This document shows positions 1-8,019 of a DNA stretch of 16,944 nucleotides, one piece after another. The stretch spans positions 1 through 16,944 of the forward strand of contig NZ_CAMLMJ010000041.1 in the NCBI RefSeq assembly GCF_946481145.1, in the 5' to 3' direction. The position numbers and the translations under genes are program-made. The notes under the pieces are model-generated. The model worked only from the letters and a program-made list of their open reading frames with translations. It searched no databases and had not been told where the DNA came from. Positions within the stretch are counted from its first letter, which is position 1. The number at the start of each line of letters is the position of its first letter. Source of the stretch: an uncultured Sediminibacterium sp. (lineage in GTDB: Bacteria; Bacteroidota; Bacteroidia; Chitinophagales; Chitinophagaceae).

Positions 1-19
1 ATTGCCTAATTAATTGGGT

Positions 20-64
20 ACATAAAAAAATCCCCTTGCATTTGCAAAGGGATTTTTTTTATGT
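20..64. terminator. Bidirectional intrinsic terminator downstream of groL
   Basis: An inverted repeat pairs 20-39 with 44-64: an A/T flank, a TCCC/GGGA core, a single C-A mismatch, then TTGC/GCAA closing a four-base loop. A-tracts on the left and T-tracts on the right give a U-run for transcripts in either direction. It lies 30 bases past the groL stop codon, so it ends the groS-groL transcript. The symmetry suggests that a convergent gene also ends just outside the window. Confidence 0.85.
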
Positions 65-93
65 GTATCAGTAAAAACTGATGAACTTTTGAA

Positions 94-1734
<1,641 letters not shown>

Positions 1735-1738
1735 TCAA

Positions 1739-1770
1739 TTTGAAAATTTGAAAATTTGGAAATTTGAAAA
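1739..1770. repeat. Four tandem TTTGAAAA octamers in groS-groL spacer
   Basis: Positions 1739-1770 hold four head-to-tail copies of the octamer TTTGAAAA; the third has one change (TTTGGAAA). Further partial copies lie at 1790-1808, with inverse copies at 1819-1830 and 1842-1850. Nearly the whole spacer between groS and groL is therefore built from one short AT-rich unit. Confidence 0.85.
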
Positions 1771-1790
1771 TGTAGGTCTTACTTTTTAGT

Positions 1791-1831
1791 TGAAAATTTG
1801 AAATTGAAGCATATTCATTTTCAAATTTTCA
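1791..1831. other. Long imperfect hairpin in groS-groL spacer
   Basis: Arms 1791-1803 and 1819-1831 pair perfectly over 13 bp (GAAAATTTGAAA against TTTCAAATTTTC plus a flanking T-A). After one T-T mismatch the stem continues with TGAA/TTCA around the five-base loop 1809-1813. In the minus-strand mRNA this hairpin begins 19 bases after the groS stop. It has no strong U-run immediately after it, so an RNA-processing or stability element between the two cistrons is more likely than a terminator. Confidence 0.6.
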
Positions 1832-1849
1832 TATTACCACATTTTCAAA

Positions 1850-2131
1850 TTAGACGATCGCCAGTAAATCGCTTTCACGCATAATGAGAAGGTCTTGTCC
1901 TTCGATCTGAATCTCAGTACCTGCGTATTTTCCGTACAGGACATTGTCGCCCACTTTTACGGTCATTGGTTCGTCTTTTTTACCAGTACCTGCGGCTACG
2001 ATGGTACCTCGCTGTGGTTTTTCTTTCGCTGTGTCAGGGATGATGATTCCGCCGGCAGTTTTTTCTTCAGCAGCGGCCGGCTTAACAATTACTCTGTCAT
2101 GGAGGGGAGTAACGTTGAGTTTCTTAGCCAT
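1850..2131 (-). CDS. groS: Co-chaperonin GroES (Cpn10)
   Basis: The 93-residue product is the 10-kDa heptameric lid that caps the GroEL ring. It shows the N-terminal [10 protein letters not shown] strand, the mobile loop with the hydrophobic [13 protein letters not shown] segment that docks on GroEL apical domains (about residues 26-38), then [10 protein letters not shown] and the YGKYAGTEI region. Length is standard. It is the first gene of the chaperonin operon, with groL following. Upstream on its strand lies a 265-base gap without an obvious CIRCE element (TTAGCACTC inverted repeat), so HrcA control is not supported by this sequence. Start at the ATG giving MAKKLNVTP. Confidence 0.98.
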   Translation of the reverse strand: MAKKLNVTPLHDRVIVKPAAAEEKTAGGIIIPDTAKEKPQRGTIVAAGTGKKDEPMTVKVGDNVLYGKYAGTEIQIEGQDLLIMRESDLLAIV

Positions 2132-2396
2132 ACGTTATTGGTTTTTAATTTATTAAGGTTAAAAATCTTTTTGCCATTCATCGATAATTGTGCCACCCGG
2201 GGCGAACAGGTCAAAATTGCAGATTTCCTGCTCCGGAATGCCCTGGACAAGCTTTTGTACTGTCAGAACGGGCGGCAAAGATGCAGTAAGTTTCTGGTTT
2301 ATAGTGTCAAATTTTCATTTGCCTCCCCCTGATAAAATTTCTGATTACCCCAATCCAAGTTTAAACGAATGCCGTATCTGTATAAAATGCAATAAC

Positions 2397-2816
2397 ATGA
2401 AACTACTCAAAAGGATATTAAAAGGGGTGGGAATACTGGTGCTCGTATTGTTTGCAGGTTTGTTTATATATGCAAATAAGACAAAACCATCACTTGGTGA
2501 GCGGGTTTATATGGAAAACCCTACACAGATCGTGGTTATGCAGTTTCCTGAAAGCTTTTCCAGTAAAGATTCCACTGAAATGGAAGCCTATTTTATGCAG
2601 CAAAAAGGTGTTTATTCTAATATTATCAGTTTAAAGAGTCAAACCCTTTGTGTTACCATCGACCCCCGCAAAACCAACAGGTCGGCCATTCTTGATCTGG
2701 CGAAGGGGTATCACCCCGGTCTGGTAGAAAGACAACCGCTTCAATCAAGGGCAGAATGTCCGGTAAATATGTATGCTTTCCGGAAACTTACTTATGCATT
2801 AAATATCCGTAAATAA
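2397..2816 (+). CDS. Membrane-anchored small protein, possibly HMA-like fold
   Basis: A 139-residue protein of unknown function. It opens with a basic stretch (MKLLKR) and one hydrophobic segment at about residues 10-26, which reads as an uncleaved N-terminal anchor or signal peptide; the rest should face the periplasm. The segment from about residue 42 (TQIVVMQFP) through QKGVYSNIISLKSQTLCVTIDPRKT resembles the beta-alpha-beta pattern of heavy-metal-associated domains (GV..V..L....V.VDP.KT), but the CXXC metal site is absent. The ATG at 2397 was chosen because it directly precedes the signal-like region. The frame stays open back to a GTG at 2190, but that extension is not protein-like at the N-terminus and runs over the groS leader. 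It precedes the haemoglobin lipoprotein gene by 36 bases, so the two are probably co-transcribed. The fold call is a weak inference. Confidence 0.7.
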   Translation: MKLLKRILKGVGILVLVLFAGLFIYANKTKPSLGERVYMENPTQIVVMQFPESFSSKDSTEMEAYFMQQKGVYSNIISLKSQTLCVTIDPRKTNRSAILDLAKGYHPGLVERQPLQSRAECPVNMYAFRKLTYALNIRK

Positions 2817-2852
2817 TCATTCAAAATACAATCACCATTAAATTAAAAAACC

Positions 2853-3320
2853 ATGAAAAAAACATTTTTAGGGGTTACAGCAATCGCCCTAGTGGTTGCG
2901 ATAAGTTTTACAGCCTGTAAAAAAGATGATGCAATGCCTGTAAACAGTGGCAGTGATCTATACAAAAGACTTGGAAGTAACGCTGGAATAAAGAAAGTAG
3001 TTGATGATTTTATTGGAATTGTGGTGGCTGATAATGTGATTAATGGCTTTTTTGCCAATACGGCAAAATCCCAGGAACGTGTTGATGACCTGAAAATGAA
3101 TCTGGTTAATCAGATCGGTCAGGCAGTGGGAGGACCAGAAAAGTATACTGGATTATCCATGAAGGCAGCACACGTTGGTATGGGTATCAAAGACGTACAT
3201 TTCAATGCTCTGGTTAATGATCTGGTAGCTGCCCTGAAAAAGAACAATGTTAGTGATGCTGATGTGAATACTATTGGCGGAGCACTAGTTCCTTTAAAAG
3301 GCGATATCGTAGAACCTTAA
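2853..3320 (+). CDS. Lipoprotein with group 1 truncated haemoglobin domain
   Basis: A 155-residue protein with a lipoprotein signal peptide: MKK, a hydrophobic core, then lipobox FTAC with the lipidated Cys at residue 22. Residues 34-155 match the group 1 truncated globin (GlbN/trHbN) family: LYKRLG at the start, GFFANT near residue 67, GGPEKYTG at 93-100, and AAHVGMGI with the proximal haem ligand His107. By alignment to Mycobacterium tuberculosis trHbN from memory, distal TyrB10 is replaced by Ile54 and GlnE11 by Leu84, giving an apolar distal pocket. Family members typically bind O2 or NO in the cytosol, so an envelope location is less usual. It follows the anchored protein at 2397 and is closed by a terminator. 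The haemoglobin assignment is strong; ligand and role are unknown. Confidence 0.9.
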   Translation: MKKTFLGVTAIALVVAISFTACKKDDAMPVNSGSDLYKRLGSNAGIKKVVDDFIGIVVADNVINGFFANTAKSQERVDDLKMNLVNQIGQAVGGPEKYTGLSMKAAHVGMGIKDVHFNALVNDLVAALKKNNVSDADVNTIGGALVPLKGDIVEP

Positions 3321-3356
3321 TCCGGAAAGGGTTATGTATAGGTTGTATCAAGGTTA

Positions 3357-3384
3357 AACCTGTCCGTTCCCGGACGGGTTTTTT
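3357..3384 (+). terminator. Intrinsic terminator after haemoglobin lipoprotein gene
   Basis: Arms AACCTGTCCG (3357-3366) and CGGACGGGTT (3371-3380) form a 10-bp stem with one G-U pair and a TTCC tetraloop, followed by a T-run to 3384. It lies 37 bases after the haemoglobin stop codon and directly before the nusB promoter, separating the two transcription units. Confidence 0.9.
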
Positions 3385-3387
3385 CAT

Positions 3388-3418
3388 TTTGACATGCATC
3401 CTGAAATTAATACCTTTG
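3388..3418 (+). promoter_or_regulatory. Bacteroidota-type sigma promoter for nusB operon
   Basis: TTTG at 3388-3391 (-33 element) and TACCTTTG at 3411-3418 (-7 element) are separated by 19 bases, an exact fit to the Bacteroidota TTTG / TAnnTTTG consensus. Transcription would start a few bases past 3420, giving a leader of roughly 20 bases before the nusB ATG at 3444. The -33 element begins just after the T-run of the preceding terminator. Confidence 0.85.
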
Positions 3419-3443
3419 CAACTTTCCATTAAGTTCTTACCAG

Positions 3444-4367
3444 ATGATCAGTAGAAGAAATATCCGTGTTAAAGTAATGCAGCTCCTTTACATGATTGAG
3501 GCTGCAGATACCAGCGTAACACGTCAGAAGCCTGAAATTGAATTGAAGAAGCAATTTGATCAGACAACTTCCCTGTTTGTATACCTGCTTTATTTTTTAA
3601 CTGAAATTGCCCGTTATGCCGAAACCAATGCGGTTAAGCGTGCATCCAGAAACCTTCCCACCAGTGCCGATTTAAATGTAAATACCAAAATCGCTGGTAA
3701 TGAGTTTTTATGGCAGATTTTAGAGTCGGCAACTTTTCAGAAGGCTAAAGAAGCCCATTTTCCAGAGAAAATACTCGATAAAGACCTGGTCTATAAGATT
3801 TACCGACAGTTAACCGAACTTCCCCAATATCAGGAATATATAGCGGTTCCGGGTAGAGATAAGGTAAAGGAAAAGGAAATCATTAAAATCATCTTTACTC
3901 ATCTGATGTTACCAAATGAGTCGTTTATCAGTCATTTGGAAGAGCATTTCAATAACTGGGATGATGATGCTGAAATGATGGAGCAACTAATGCTCAATTA
4001 TATTCAAAAGCCAACGAGTTATAATCTCCAGGAAATGATTAGTCAGGAAAAATGGCAATTTGCCAAAAGCCTGCTAATTACCAGCATTGAAAAGAAAGAA
4101 CTGGCCACAGATCTAATCAAACCAAAATTGAAAAACTGGGATGCCGAAAGAATCGCCTTATTAGATATGATCCTTATGCGCATGGGAGTATGCGAGTTGT
4201 TATATTTCGAAACGATTCCCACCAAAGTTACTATTAACGAATACATAGACCTGGCCAAGGAATACAGCACCCAGCAAAGCGGACAGTTTGTAAATGGTAT
4301 TCTGGATAATATTCATAAAGAGCTTACAGATGCCGGTAAAATCCAGAAAATAGGCTATAAGAAATAG
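3444..4367 (+). CDS. nusB: Transcription antitermination factor NusB (long form)
   Basis: The 307-residue product is about twice the length of E. coli NusB, as is common in Bacteroidota. NusB binds boxA RNA with NusE (S10) and supports antitermination on rRNA operons. The N-terminus has the RRNIRVKVMQLLY pattern that starts NusB proteins. The recognisable C-terminal NusB domain, about residues 195-300, includes WDAERIALLDMILMRMGVCEL and the helix PTKVTINEYIDLAKEYS, followed by the QFVNGILDNI end motif. The middle, about residues 50-190, is a lineage-specific insertion without a motif I recognise. It is the first gene behind a strong promoter and is followed 35 bases later by the DUF1573 gene. 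Confidence 0.95.
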   Translation: MISRRNIRVKVMQLLYMIEAADTSVTRQKPEIELKKQFDQTTSLFVYLLYFLTEIARYAETNAVKRASRNLPTSADLNVNTKIAGNEFLWQILESATFQKAKEAHFPEKILDKDLVYKIYRQLTELPQYQEYIAVPGRDKVKEKEIIKIIFTHLMLPNESFISHLEEHFNNWDDDAEMMEQLMLNYIQKPTSYNLQEMISQEKWQFAKSLLITSIEKKELATDLIKPKLKNWDAERIALLDMILMRMGVCELLYFETIPTKVTINEYIDLAKEYSTQQSGQFVNGILDNIHKELTDAGKIQKIGYKK

Positions 4368-4402
4368 CAAATACGAAATAAGGAATAAGAAATATATAAT
4401 TT

Positions 4403-4852
4403 ATGGGGTTTGTTTTCATAAAACGGATTGTCTTGGGGTGTGTTATCGGGGGTTGGATAATAGCTTGTGCAGGACCTGATAAAAAATCTCCCCTTACTAA
4501 TCCAAAATTGATCGATACGGCAAATTATACAACCATACAGTGGCTTGATTCACTGGTAGATTTTGGAACTATAACCCAAGGAGAGAAAATTCAACTTAAA
4601 TTCAGGTTCAGGAATACAGGAAATAAGCCATTATTTATAACAGATGTAAGGGCTGGCTGTGGTTGCACGGTTCCTGATTATACAAAAGAAGCCGTAGTTC
4701 CCGGGGGAGAAGGGGCCGTAACAGCGGCATTTGATACCAATAAAGCCATGACGGGAGATACCAGAAAAACAGTACTGGTATTTACAAATACTTTTAATGG
4801 TAGCGAACACACCCTTATCTTTACAGGCCATGTTAAGGGTGTCAAAAATTAA
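4403..4852 (+). CDS. DUF1573 domain lipoprotein
   Basis: A 149-residue protein with a lipoprotein signal: basic KR at 7-8, a hydrophobic stretch, and Cys22 after IIA. Residues about 45-148 form the DUF1573 domain, an immunoglobulin-like beta-sandwich family, recognised from VDFGTITQGEKIQLKFRF, RNTGNKPLFIT, the GCGCTVPDY motif with its paired cysteines, and a final TGHV strand. The biochemical role of DUF1573 is not known. A DUF1573 gene between nusB and yajC is a common arrangement in Bacteroidota, so linkage to cell-envelope or secretion functions is an inference from neighbourhood. The spacer before its ATG is A/T-rich and shows no promoter, so it is most likely read from the nusB promoter. 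Confidence 0.92.
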   Translation: MGFVFIKRIVLGCVIGGWIIACAGPDKKSPLTNPKLIDTANYTTIQWLDSLVDFGTITQGEKIQLKFRFRNTGNKPLFITDVRAGCGCTVPDYTKEAVVPGGEGAVTAAFDTNKAMTGDTRKTVLVFTNTFNGSEHTLIFTGHVKGVKN

Positions 4853-4881
4853 TTAGTCATTTTTCATTTAAACAAATAACA

Positions 4882-5217
4882 ATGTTTTATCTCAATTCAG
4901 TATTACTTGCCGCTGGTGGTCAGCAAGGTGGTGGAATGGTTCAATTGGTAATGATGGGTGCTATCATCCTTGTTTTTTGGTTGTTTATGATTCGTCCACA
5001 AGCCAAAAAAGCCAAAGAGCAAAAGAAATTCGTAGAAAATATGCAAAAAGGTGATAAAATCGTTACCATCGCTGGTATCCATGGTATCATCAATAAAATC
5101 AATGAAGACAATACTATCCAATTGGAAGTAAGTCCGGGCAGCTACCTGAAAATCGAAAAATCATCCGTTAGTATGGAATGGAGTGCTGCTATTAATAAGT
5201 CTGCGGACAAAAAATAA
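4882..5217 (+). CDS. yajC: Preprotein translocase subunit YajC
   Basis: The 111-residue product is a small inner-membrane accessory of the Sec translocon, associated with SecDF. It has one transmembrane helix at about residues 21-37 (QLVMMGAIILVFWLFM), directly followed by the family hallmark IRPQAKKAKEQKKF, and a soluble domain with GDKIVTIAGIHGIINKINED typical of YajC. It starts 29 bases after the DUF1573 gene and is followed by an intrinsic terminator, which probably ends most of the nusB transcript. Many Bacteroidota carry a YbbR-domain gene between yajC and coaE; none is present here. Confidence 0.97.
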   Translation: MFYLNSVLLAAGGQQGGGMVQLVMMGAIILVFWLFMIRPQAKKAKEQKKFVENMQKGDKIVTIAGIHGIINKINEDNTIQLEVSPGSYLKIEKSSVSMEWSAAINKSADKK

Positions 5218-5242
5218 ATCAACCTTCAACAGGTGGAAAATA

Positions 5243-5280
5243 AAGGTCCGGGAATGCAGTTTCCGGACCTTCTTGTTTTA
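5243..5280 (+). terminator. Intrinsic terminator between yajC and coaE
   Basis: Arms 5243-5254 and 5260-5271 form a 12-bp stem (AAGGTCCGGGAA against TTTCCGGACCTT, one G-U pair) around the loop TGCAG, followed by CTTGTTTTATCTTT. It sits between two genes usually read together, and its T-rich tail ends only about 10 bases before the coaE start codon, so it may act as a partial terminator that lowers coaE expression. Confidence 0.85.
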
Positions 5281-5290
5281 TCTTTAGTCT

Positions 5291-5893
5291 ATGTTGAAAA
5301 TCGGACTCACAGGTGGTATTGGTAGCGGCAAATCTACCGTTGCAGGAATTTTTCAGGTACTGGGTATTCCGGTATTTGATGCTGATGCGAATACCAAAAT
5401 AATTATGGAGTCAGATGCAACTCTTCAGGCTGGTATAAAGTCTTTATTTGGAATTGATTCATTTATTGGAGGTCGGTTAAACAGAAAATTAATCGCCGAT
5501 ATTGTTTTCAAAGATCCTTTGCAATTAGAAAAATTGAATGCCCTTGTTCACCCAGCGGCTATTCGTGCAGCGGAAGAATGGGCGGATAAGCAGAAGGCGG
5601 CATATGTTATAAAGGAGGCGGCTCTGTTTTTTGAAGCTGGGTCTGCTGAAGGGATGGATTATATCATTGGGGTATATGCTCCGAAACATATCAGGATTAA
5701 ACGGGTTATGGACAGAGATGCTTTGTCAAGAGAAGCGGTACTCGACCGAATGAATAAACAAATTCAGGAAGAAATTAAAATGCGTTTATGCGATTATGTT
5801 ATTCTGAATGATGATCAACACTTACTTATTCCGCAGGTATTACAATTGCATGAACAGTTTTTAAAAGAAGTTAACGATTCTTCAGATGAATAA
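5291..5893 (+). CDS. coaE: Dephospho-CoA kinase
   Basis: The 200-residue enzyme phosphorylates the 3'-hydroxyl of dephospho-CoA with ATP, the last step of coenzyme A synthesis in the cytoplasm. The P-loop GLTGGIGSGKST is at residues 5-16, with Lys14 as the ATP-binding lysine. The substrate-site FDADA follows at 29-33. LVHPAA and KEAALFFEAG (about residue 110) and the lid-region RDALSREAVLDRM are also typical of CoaE. Length is normal. It follows a terminator and has no clear promoter of its own; a weak TATCTTTA lies at 5279-5286 without a matching upstream element. Its last codons overlap the cupin start by 8 bases, so the downstream genes are translationally linked. Confidence 0.97.
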   Translation: MLKIGLTGGIGSGKSTVAGIFQVLGIPVFDADANTKIIMESDATLQAGIKSLFGIDSFIGGRLNRKLIADIVFKDPLQLEKLNALVHPAAIRAAEEWADKQKAAYVIKEAALFFEAGSAEGMDYIIGVYAPKHIRIKRVMDRDALSREAVLDRMNKQIQEEIKMRLCDYVILNDDQHLLIPQVLQLHEQFLKEVNDSSDE

Positions 5894-6245
5894 AATAAAT
5901 GTGTTAGAAGCCTTTAATCAGGTTGATGGTTACTGGAATCCTTTAGTAGCCGGATCTTTAAACGGTCAGGAAGTAAAATTGGTTAAATTCAAAGGACCAT
6001 TTACCTGGCACCATCATGACCATGAAGACGAGTTGTTTTATGTTGTGAAAGGTTCTTTTGTCATGGAGTTTAGGGATAAAGATGTTTTACTTGAAACAGG
6101 AGATTTCCTCATTGTTCCCAAAGGAGTAGAGCACAGACCCAATGCAAATGAGGAAGTATGGGTAATGTTATTCGAACCAGCTACTACGTTAAACACAGGT
6201 AATGTTCAAAATGAATTCACTAAAACAAATCTTAATAGAATATGA
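5886..6245 (+). CDS. Cupin domain protein
   Basis: A 119-residue single-domain cupin, a small beta-barrel usually holding a divalent metal. Motif 1 is seen as G37 through HHHDHEDELFYVVKG, with a cluster of candidate metal ligands at His42, 43, 44 and 46 and Glu49. Motif 2 is GDFLIVPKGVEHRPNA with His83. No signal peptide, so cytoplasmic. It overlaps coaE by 8 bases and ends by ATGA overlap with the next gene, so it is part of a tight cluster. Substrate cannot be read from sequence; related small cupins include sugar isomerases and dioxygenase-like proteins, and many are uncharacterised. Confidence 0.92.
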   Translation: MNKINVLEAFNQVDGYWNPLVAGSLNGQEVKLVKFKGPFTWHHHDHEDELFYVVKGSFVMEFRDKDVLLETGDFLIVPKGVEHRPNANEEVWVMLFEPATTLNTGNVQNEFTKTNLNRI

Positions 6246-6574
6246 TCGCTGAAACTCCAGCACCTCCGTATTACGCAGTAATATTTACGAATGGACTTAC
6301 AGAAAATACAGAAGGTTACGAAGCAATGGCAGATAAAATGTGTGAAATGGCTTTGCAGTCACCCGGATGTCTGGGTTTTGAATCGGTAAGGAATGGGATG
6401 GGTATAACGATTTCTTACTGGAAAGACCTTGAAGCTATAAAAAACTGGAAAGCCAATATTGAGCATATAGAAGCACAAAAAAAAGGGCGGGATATTTGGT
6501 ATCAATACTTTAAAACCAGAATTTGCAAGGTAGAACGTGATTATGGCTTCGATCGGTCAGTTAATCAACTTTAA
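6242..6574 (+). CDS. Antibiotic biosynthesis monooxygenase (ABM)-like protein
   Basis: A 110-residue protein of the dimeric alpha-beta barrel (ferredoxin-like) ABM family, related to YgiN-type quinol monooxygenases and heme-degrading enzymes. Features are YYAVIFTN as the first strand, EGYEAMADKMCEMALQSPGCLGFES as the helix followed by the PGCLG turn, and ITISYWKDLEAIKNWKANIEH, a characteristic ABM stretch. Family members often act without cofactor on aromatic or quinone substrates, but no substrate can be inferred. The ATGA overlap with the cupin suggests the two proteins are made together and may act on the same small molecule; this is inference. Confidence 0.9.
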   Translation: MIAETPAPPYYAVIFTNGLTENTEGYEAMADKMCEMALQSPGCLGFESVRNGMGITISYWKDLEAIKNWKANIEHIEAQKKGRDIWYQYFKTRICKVERDYGFDRSVNQL

Positions 6575-6592
6575 TACCTGTAAAATTAAAAA

Positions 6593-7825
6593 ATGAAACC
6601 GGCAGAAAATCCAAATAATGAACAGGATCGTTTGCGGGAATTACTTCGCTATGAAGTACTTCATACACAGTATGAAGAAGATTTTGACCAGATAGTGCAA
6701 CTGGCCTCATCTATCTGTAAAACACCGATCTCTACTATAACCTTACTGGACATTCACCAGCAATGGTTCAAAGCAAAAATAGGTATTGATAAAGCAAGTG
6801 ACGATCGGAGTATTTCATTTTGTGGTCATGCCATCCATCAGACGGATATCATGGAAGTAGAAGATGCACTGAATGACATTCGTTTCTTTGATAATCCACT
6901 TGTATTAGGTGATCCGAATATTAGATTTTATGCAGGTTACCCATTGATAAGTCCATCTGGCTATCCCTTAGGTACTCTTTGTGTTATTGATAAAATTCCC
7001 CGAACACTTACTGAAGAACAGAAATTTGCATTGAGGACTTTGGGAAACCAGACCATGAAAATGTTTGAACTCAGGCTGAAAAACAAAGAAGAAGTATTAA
7101 GGAATCAGGTAATTGAAGAGCAAAAGAAAAAACTTGAAATCTCAAAAGCAATACAGAATAAAATTATATCCATTATTGCACACGATGTACGCGGGCCGGT
7201 AGCATCTGTTAAAAGTATGATCGAATTGAGTAACGATCAAGAACTTGCGAAACAGGATCAGGAAGAGTTGTTAAGATTGCTGGATAAACAGATGGATGCT
7301 ACGTTGGATATGCTGACTAATCTGGTAGAGTGGGGTAGTATACTTATTCAAAAAGATAAGCCACAGACCCAGGTTCTTGATTTGAGAAAAATTGTTCAAA
7401 ATATAGTGACCAATCTTCAGCCGTTTGCAAGTATTAAAAATAATACAATCGTCAATGATATTGAACCAGCCTGTATTGTTCACTCCGACGAAAATTCGCT
7501 AAGGTTTATTTTTCGCAATATTATCAGCAATGCCAATAAGTTCACCAGTTCCGGAACAATTCGTTTAACCAGTGAACGGTTGGGCGCCAATAAAGTTAAA
7601 ATAGCCATTACTGATACCGGGTGTGGTATGACGGAAGATATGTTAAAGCAATTATTTAATCCGGGAATACGTAATAGCAGGGAAGGTACCAATAAAGAAA
7701 AGGGGAGTGGCTTGGGTTTAATTTTAGCCAAGGAGTTTGCTGAAGCATTGGGAATTGAAATGGAAGTTACCAGTACACCTGAAGTTGGAACGACATTTAA
7801 TCTTTTATTTAAGCTTGTATCATAA
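6593..7825 (+). CDS. Soluble GAF-domain sensor histidine kinase
   Basis: A 410-residue cytoplasmic histidine kinase with no transmembrane segment. A GAF sensor domain spans about residues 22-160 (SICKTPISTITLLD, SFCGHAIHQTD, YAGYPLISPSGYPLGTLCVID are typical of this GAF subgroup). A coiled linker of K/E/Q-rich sequence leads to the dimerisation helix, with the phosphoacceptor His197 in IIAHDVRGPVAS. The ATPase domain has N-box Asn309/Asn313 (FRNIISNANKF), the G1 box DTGCGM at 341-346 and the G2 box KGSGLGL at 370-376. All catalytic boxes are intact. There is no adjacent response regulator, so it is an orphan kinase. It starts 18 bases after the ABM gene and is probably the last gene of that transcript. 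The GAF ligand is unknown. Confidence 0.95.
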   Translation: MKPAENPNNEQDRLRELLRYEVLHTQYEEDFDQIVQLASSICKTPISTITLLDIHQQWFKAKIGIDKASDDRSISFCGHAIHQTDIMEVEDALNDIRFFDNPLVLGDPNIRFYAGYPLISPSGYPLGTLCVIDKIPRTLTEEQKFALRTLGNQTMKMFELRLKNKEEVLRNQVIEEQKKKLEISKAIQNKIISIIAHDVRGPVASVKSMIELSNDQELAKQDQEELLRLLDKQMDATLDMLTNLVEWGSILIQKDKPQTQVLDLRKIVQNIVTNLQPFASIKNNTIVNDIEPACIVHSDENSLRFIFRNIISNANKFTSSGTIRLTSERLGANKVKIAITDTGCGMTEDMLKQLFNPGIRNSREGTNKEKGSGLGLILAKEFAEALGIEMEVTSTPEVGTTFNLLFKLVS

Positions 7826-7834
7826 TATTTAAAG

Positions 7835-7861
7835 AAACTATAAGAAAGCATAGTTTGCTTT
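7835..7861 (+). other. Alternative small hairpins after the histidine kinase gene
   Basis: Two mutually exclusive stems overlap here: AAACTAT (7835-7841) with ATAGTTT (7850-7856), and AAAGCA (7845-7850) with TGCTTT (7856-7861). Both are AT-rich and lack a proper U-run, though GTTTT follows within 15 bases. A weak terminator for the kinase transcript is possible. Confidence 0.3.
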
Positions 7862-7967
7862 AAATCGGGTTTTAAAGCATGTTATTTCTCGAAAAAACAT
7901 GTCTGTTATCTATAAGCCAGTTTTACACGACATTTTCTACAATACACCTATTTAATTTCATATCCGA

Positions 7968-8003
7968 TCAACTGTTGATTTGAAGAGATAACTGTTGACA
8001 GTT
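7968..8003 (+). promoter_or_regulatory. Repeated AACTGTTGA operator-like sites
   Basis: The nonamer AACTGTTGA occurs at 7970-7978 and again at 7990-7998, exactly 20 bases apart (about two helical turns). Each copy sits in a palindrome: TCAACTGTTGA at 7968-7978 and AACTGT-TG-ACAGTT at 7990-8003. The second ends 16 bases before the GNAT start codon at 8020. Shifted by one base, the copies match the LytTR site consensus [TA][AC][CA]GTTN[AG][TG] at eight and seven of nine positions. Confidence 0.45.
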
Positions 8004-8019
8004 TAAAAGAAATAAGGGT

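Noticed and set aside
1895..2332. 145-residue plus-strand open frame
   Set aside because: It is antisense to groS over most of its length and reads as low-complexity Phe/Cys-rich sequence; groS on the other strand is certain.
2190..2396. GTG-initiated N-terminal extension of the protein starting at 2397
   Set aside because: The extension is not conserved-looking, includes clustered Cys/Pro residues and runs over the groS leader. The ATG at 2397 starts a clean signal-anchor sequence.
2132..2396. CIRCE/HrcA operator for groS
   Set aside because: No TTAGCACTC-N9-GAGTGCTAA-type inverted repeat is present on either strand.
5279..5286. coaE promoter with -7 element TATCTTTA
   Set aside because: The last base deviates from TAnnTTTG and no TTG lies 17-23 bases upstream; the position falls on the terminator tail.
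7480..7851. 123-residue minus-strand open frame within the GAF kinase gene
   Set aside because: It is antisense to the kinase ATPase domain, whose catalytic boxes are intact on the plus strand.
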